A stretch of DNA of 45,260 nt from Lentisphaerota bacterium. Its GTDB lineage: Bacteria; Verrucomicrobiota; Lentisphaeria; Victivallales; Victivallaceae. The DNA lies in assembly GCA_015061725.1 (NCBI GenBank), contig SUVX01000027.1, positions 1 through 45,260 of the forward strand, read 5' to 3'. The notes beneath the pieces are model-generated. The model made no database searches, was not told where the DNA came from, and was given only the letters and a program-made list of their open reading frames with translations. This document shows, in pieces, positions 43,691 to 45,260 of the stretch; within the stretch, counting starts at the first letter, position 1; each line of letters begins with the position of its first letter. A program made the translations under genes and the position numbers.

Positions 43691-44482
43691 ATGACAGAAA
43701 AAGAAAAAATTTTTAACGAAACAGCCAAAAAAGCTGCAAAAGACAAAGGATATGATCTCAAGAAAATCAATTATTATTCATATCATATGTGTCCGGATCA
43801 ATATATTTGTAGAATAGAAGATATAAGCAATGATTATTTTAACCTGACAAAAAGAAAAAATATTTTTACCGAAAATACTTCTGACATTATAAACATTCCA
43901 GATGCAGAGAATATATTAGTCACGATACTGGAATCATCCCATATCTCTGAACATTTTGAGCAATTGTCAAAATATAAGCATGGCGATATACGTAAAAATT
44001 CAGTACCTGCAATCGGTAAATATTCTGGTGATACAGGTAGCAATATTGTAAAATATATTGGAGAGATATTTCCGAACTTCAGTAATTATCATCTCATTTT
44101 AATGAACGCTATACCATTTCAATGTTCTTTAGGTGTTGCCACACGACATTTCAGATACGATGTATTCAAAAAAGTATGGACTGATAAAAATATCGGAGAT
44201 AATTTTTTTAGAAAACGTTTAGGCAATTTGCTGAATGCTTTATCCGGTAAAAATGTTATGATTGTCAATGCGTGTACAAAAGGCTGTAATAAGGGCAAGG
44301 ACAGAGATGAAATACCGTTCTTATGGCGTTTGGTACAAAACAGCATAGAAACAATGACATTGGATGAAAAAAGGATAATACAGTATTTCAGGACAAATCA
44401 TCCATCATCATGGAGTCGTAATATAAAAAATAGAGAAATAAAAGAGGAAAGATCAATAATATTTCACAAAACAGAGAAATAA
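43691..44482 (+). CDS. AT-rich accessory protein, possibly UDG-fold
   Basis: About 263 residues. Base composition is far more AT-rich than its neighbours, with AAA/AAT/ATA codons frequent, so recent transfer is likely. Segments ILESSHISEHF, PAIGKYSGDTGSNI, YHLILMNAIPFQCSLG and NHPSSWSRN recall the ESPH / PA.G.TG / HPS pattern of uncharacterised uracil-DNA-glycosylase-fold proteins; this is a weak inference. The start is ATG 43691 with GGAG 6 bases upstream. Function unknown. Confidence 0.75.
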   Translation: MTEKEKIFNETAKKAAKDKGYDLKKINYYSYHMCPDQYICRIEDISNDYFNLTKRKNIFTENTSDIINIPDAENILVTILESSHISEHFEQLSKYKHGDIRKNSVPAIGKYSGDTGSNIVKYIGEIFPNFSNYHLILMNAIPFQCSLGVATRHFRYDVFKKVWTDKNIGDNFFRKRLGNLLNALSGKNVMIVNACTKGCNKGKDRDEIPFLWRLVQNSIETMTLDEKRIIQYFRTNHPSSWSRNIKNREIKEERSIIFHKTEK

Positions 44483-44526
44483 TTTTCATATACCCACCTG
44501 AAAATTTTTGTAAAAAGATAAGGCAT

Positions 44527-44575
44527 CAGGGGAGAACAAAAAACTTCTCAAAGCTTTTTCTACTCCCCTGTTTTT
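44527..44575 (+). terminator. Terminator after the AT-rich gene
   Basis: CAGGGGAG (44527-44534) pairs with CTCCCCTG (44563-44570), followed by T5. A longer loop lies between. Confidence 0.75.
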
Positions 44576-44624
44576 CATTATACTTATTCACTTTCCGCTA
44601 CTTCGAGTTTGATTTTGACTTCCA

Positions 44625-45032
44625 TTACTTTTTCTGCCATTTGGTTCTGAGTTCTTTGATGCGTTTGCGGACAAAGTAAGTCATGCGTATGTTGTGATCG
44701 CAGGGCGCCATGCTGCCGCCTTCGTATTCGCCCGGCTTTTTGGCTTCGGCTTCGGCGCGCTTATTCCAGGCTTCACAGTCAGCCATAAAGGCTTTTTCGA
44801 TCTTTTCGTAACCGGGCTGATTCCAGATACGGTACTCAATCAGGTATTTTTCCATATTCGCCAGTTGAAGCATATATTCACTTGCGATGGTCATCTCAGA
44901 CTGAGTCATGGCGTCGTTGGTCAGAAAACGCTCCATTTTTTCTCCGGTCAAACGCAATTCGTCTTCGGGCAGACGGTGGGCGCAGCCGGTGACAACACCT
45001 GCAAGAAGCAGGCTGAAAATCAAATTTTTCAT
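44625..45032 (-). CDS. Small lipoprotein with a DUF1311/LprI-like look
   Basis: About 135 residues. Signal peptide MKNLIFSLLLAGVVTGCAH with lipobox VTGC. The mature part has SEMTIASEYMLQLANMEKYL and two further Cys; the overall pattern is weakly similar to LprI-like lipoproteins, otherwise unknown. The start is ATG 45032 with AGGAG about 9 bases upstream. After the stop a 13-codon frame starts at TAATG (44625-44584); it is too short to judge. Confidence 0.75.
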   Translation of the reverse strand: MKNLIFSLLLAGVVTGCAHRLPEDELRLTGEKMERFLTNDAMTQSEMTIASEYMLQLANMEKYLIEYRIWNQPGYEKIEKAFMADCEAWNKRAEAEAKKPGEYEGGSMAPCDHNIRMTYFVRKRIKELRTKWQKK

Positions 45033-45060
45033 ATTTATTTTTCTCCTGTAAATTTTTGTC

Positions 45061-45090
45061 AAAAACGGACGATAACGGATACAAACGGAT
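45061..45090. repeat. 10-bp periodic repeats before the lipoprotein gene
   Basis: AAAAACGGAC, GATAACGGAT, ACAAACGGAT in exact 10-bp steps. On the minus strand each carries TCCGT, as in the array at 4602-4641. Confidence 0.75.
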
Positions 45091-45193
45091 ACTGCTATGC
45101 CCTTCGGGGTGACGGTGAAAACAAAAACACCCTGTAAGACTGAATTATCCTCACAACAAATACGCCGCTTTTTTTGAAAAGTGGAGGGGGGCT

Positions 45194-45249
45194 CGGGGGG
45201 AGGCGAAAAACTTTTTTTCCCGTGAAAAAAAGTTTTTCTCCTCCCCCCG
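45194..45249 (-). repeat. Palindromic 3'-end element, copy 5
   Basis: 25-bp arms (45194-45218, 45225-45249) around CCCGTG with one mismatch. Preceded by CGCTTTTTTTGAAAAG near 45165. The orientation predicts a minus-strand gene ending just right of the window. Confidence 0.9.
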
Positions 45250-45260
45250 ATTCCCATCTC

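Noticed and set aside
44584..44625. 13-codon frame starting at TAATG after the lipoprotein stop
   Set aside because: Too short to support without conservation data.

Overview
The window looks like a chromosomal segment of a gut-type member of the Lentisphaeria (Victivallales-like, PVC superphylum). This is an inference from style, not from a marker gene: prepilin-type proteins with an FTLIEL N-terminus and a C-terminal H-X9-DG motif, a LacI-type regulator next to a DUF4838 glycan-degradation-type protein, L-rhamnose isomerase and a large GH106-like glycosidase, and short-repeat-rich intergenic DNA that separates compact, translationally coupled operons.

Layout. 1-442: palindromic repeats. 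443-5769 (minus): an operon of a LacI-type regulator, an unusual pseudopilin, a DUF4838/CBM9-like secreted protein and a secreted protein of unknown function. 6054-9551 (plus): fabD-fabG-acpP-fabF. 9585-15959 (plus): a LysM lipoprotein, phoH-like, a 7TM-HD phosphohydrolase, ybeY, a small membrane protein, rsmA and a ybaK-like gene. 16006-16872: tandem 314-bp cassettes carrying 9-bp arrays, then hairpins. 16873-24609 (minus): a ClC transporter with its own promoter, and an operon rhaA-folE-dtd-O-antigen ligase-like-GT-C glycosyltransferase. 24781-29053 (minus): RND pump and adaptor with a promoter and operator. 29394-31562: a second pseudopilin divergent from an SGNH-hydrolase lipoprotein. 31591-33488: palindromic elements and 44-bp and 34-bp tandem repeats around an unknown membrane protein. 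33510-36584 (minus): GH106-like glycosidase. 36701-37672: inverted copies of the 9-bp-array cassettes, then a hairpin array that runs into tRNA-Pro(TGG). 37999-41924 (plus): etfB-etfA-acyl-CoA dehydrogenase-omega-like. 42010-44482: accessory block with two LRAT-domain proteins, a hairpin-rich leader and one AT-rich gene. 44625-45032 (minus): lipoprotein; then another palindromic element.

The most unusual content is not protein coding. Four sequence systems recur: (a) arrays of short, mostly triloop hairpins whose stems differ in sequence but which share an RTGAAG foot, one of them inserted in frame inside a pseudopilin gene between two copies of FTLIEL and one ending in a hairpin that uses the 3' end of tRNA-Pro; (b) ~310-bp cassettes with two slots, each holding a 9-bp tandem array, where homologous slots carry different 9-mers; (c) a 48-58 bp palindrome placed just 3' of stop codons in a fixed orientation, with arm sequences that change together; (d) 10-, 34- and 44-bp tandem repeats beside these. 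No transposase, reverse transcriptase, recombinase or Cas gene is visible here, so any machinery acting on them must lie elsewhere.
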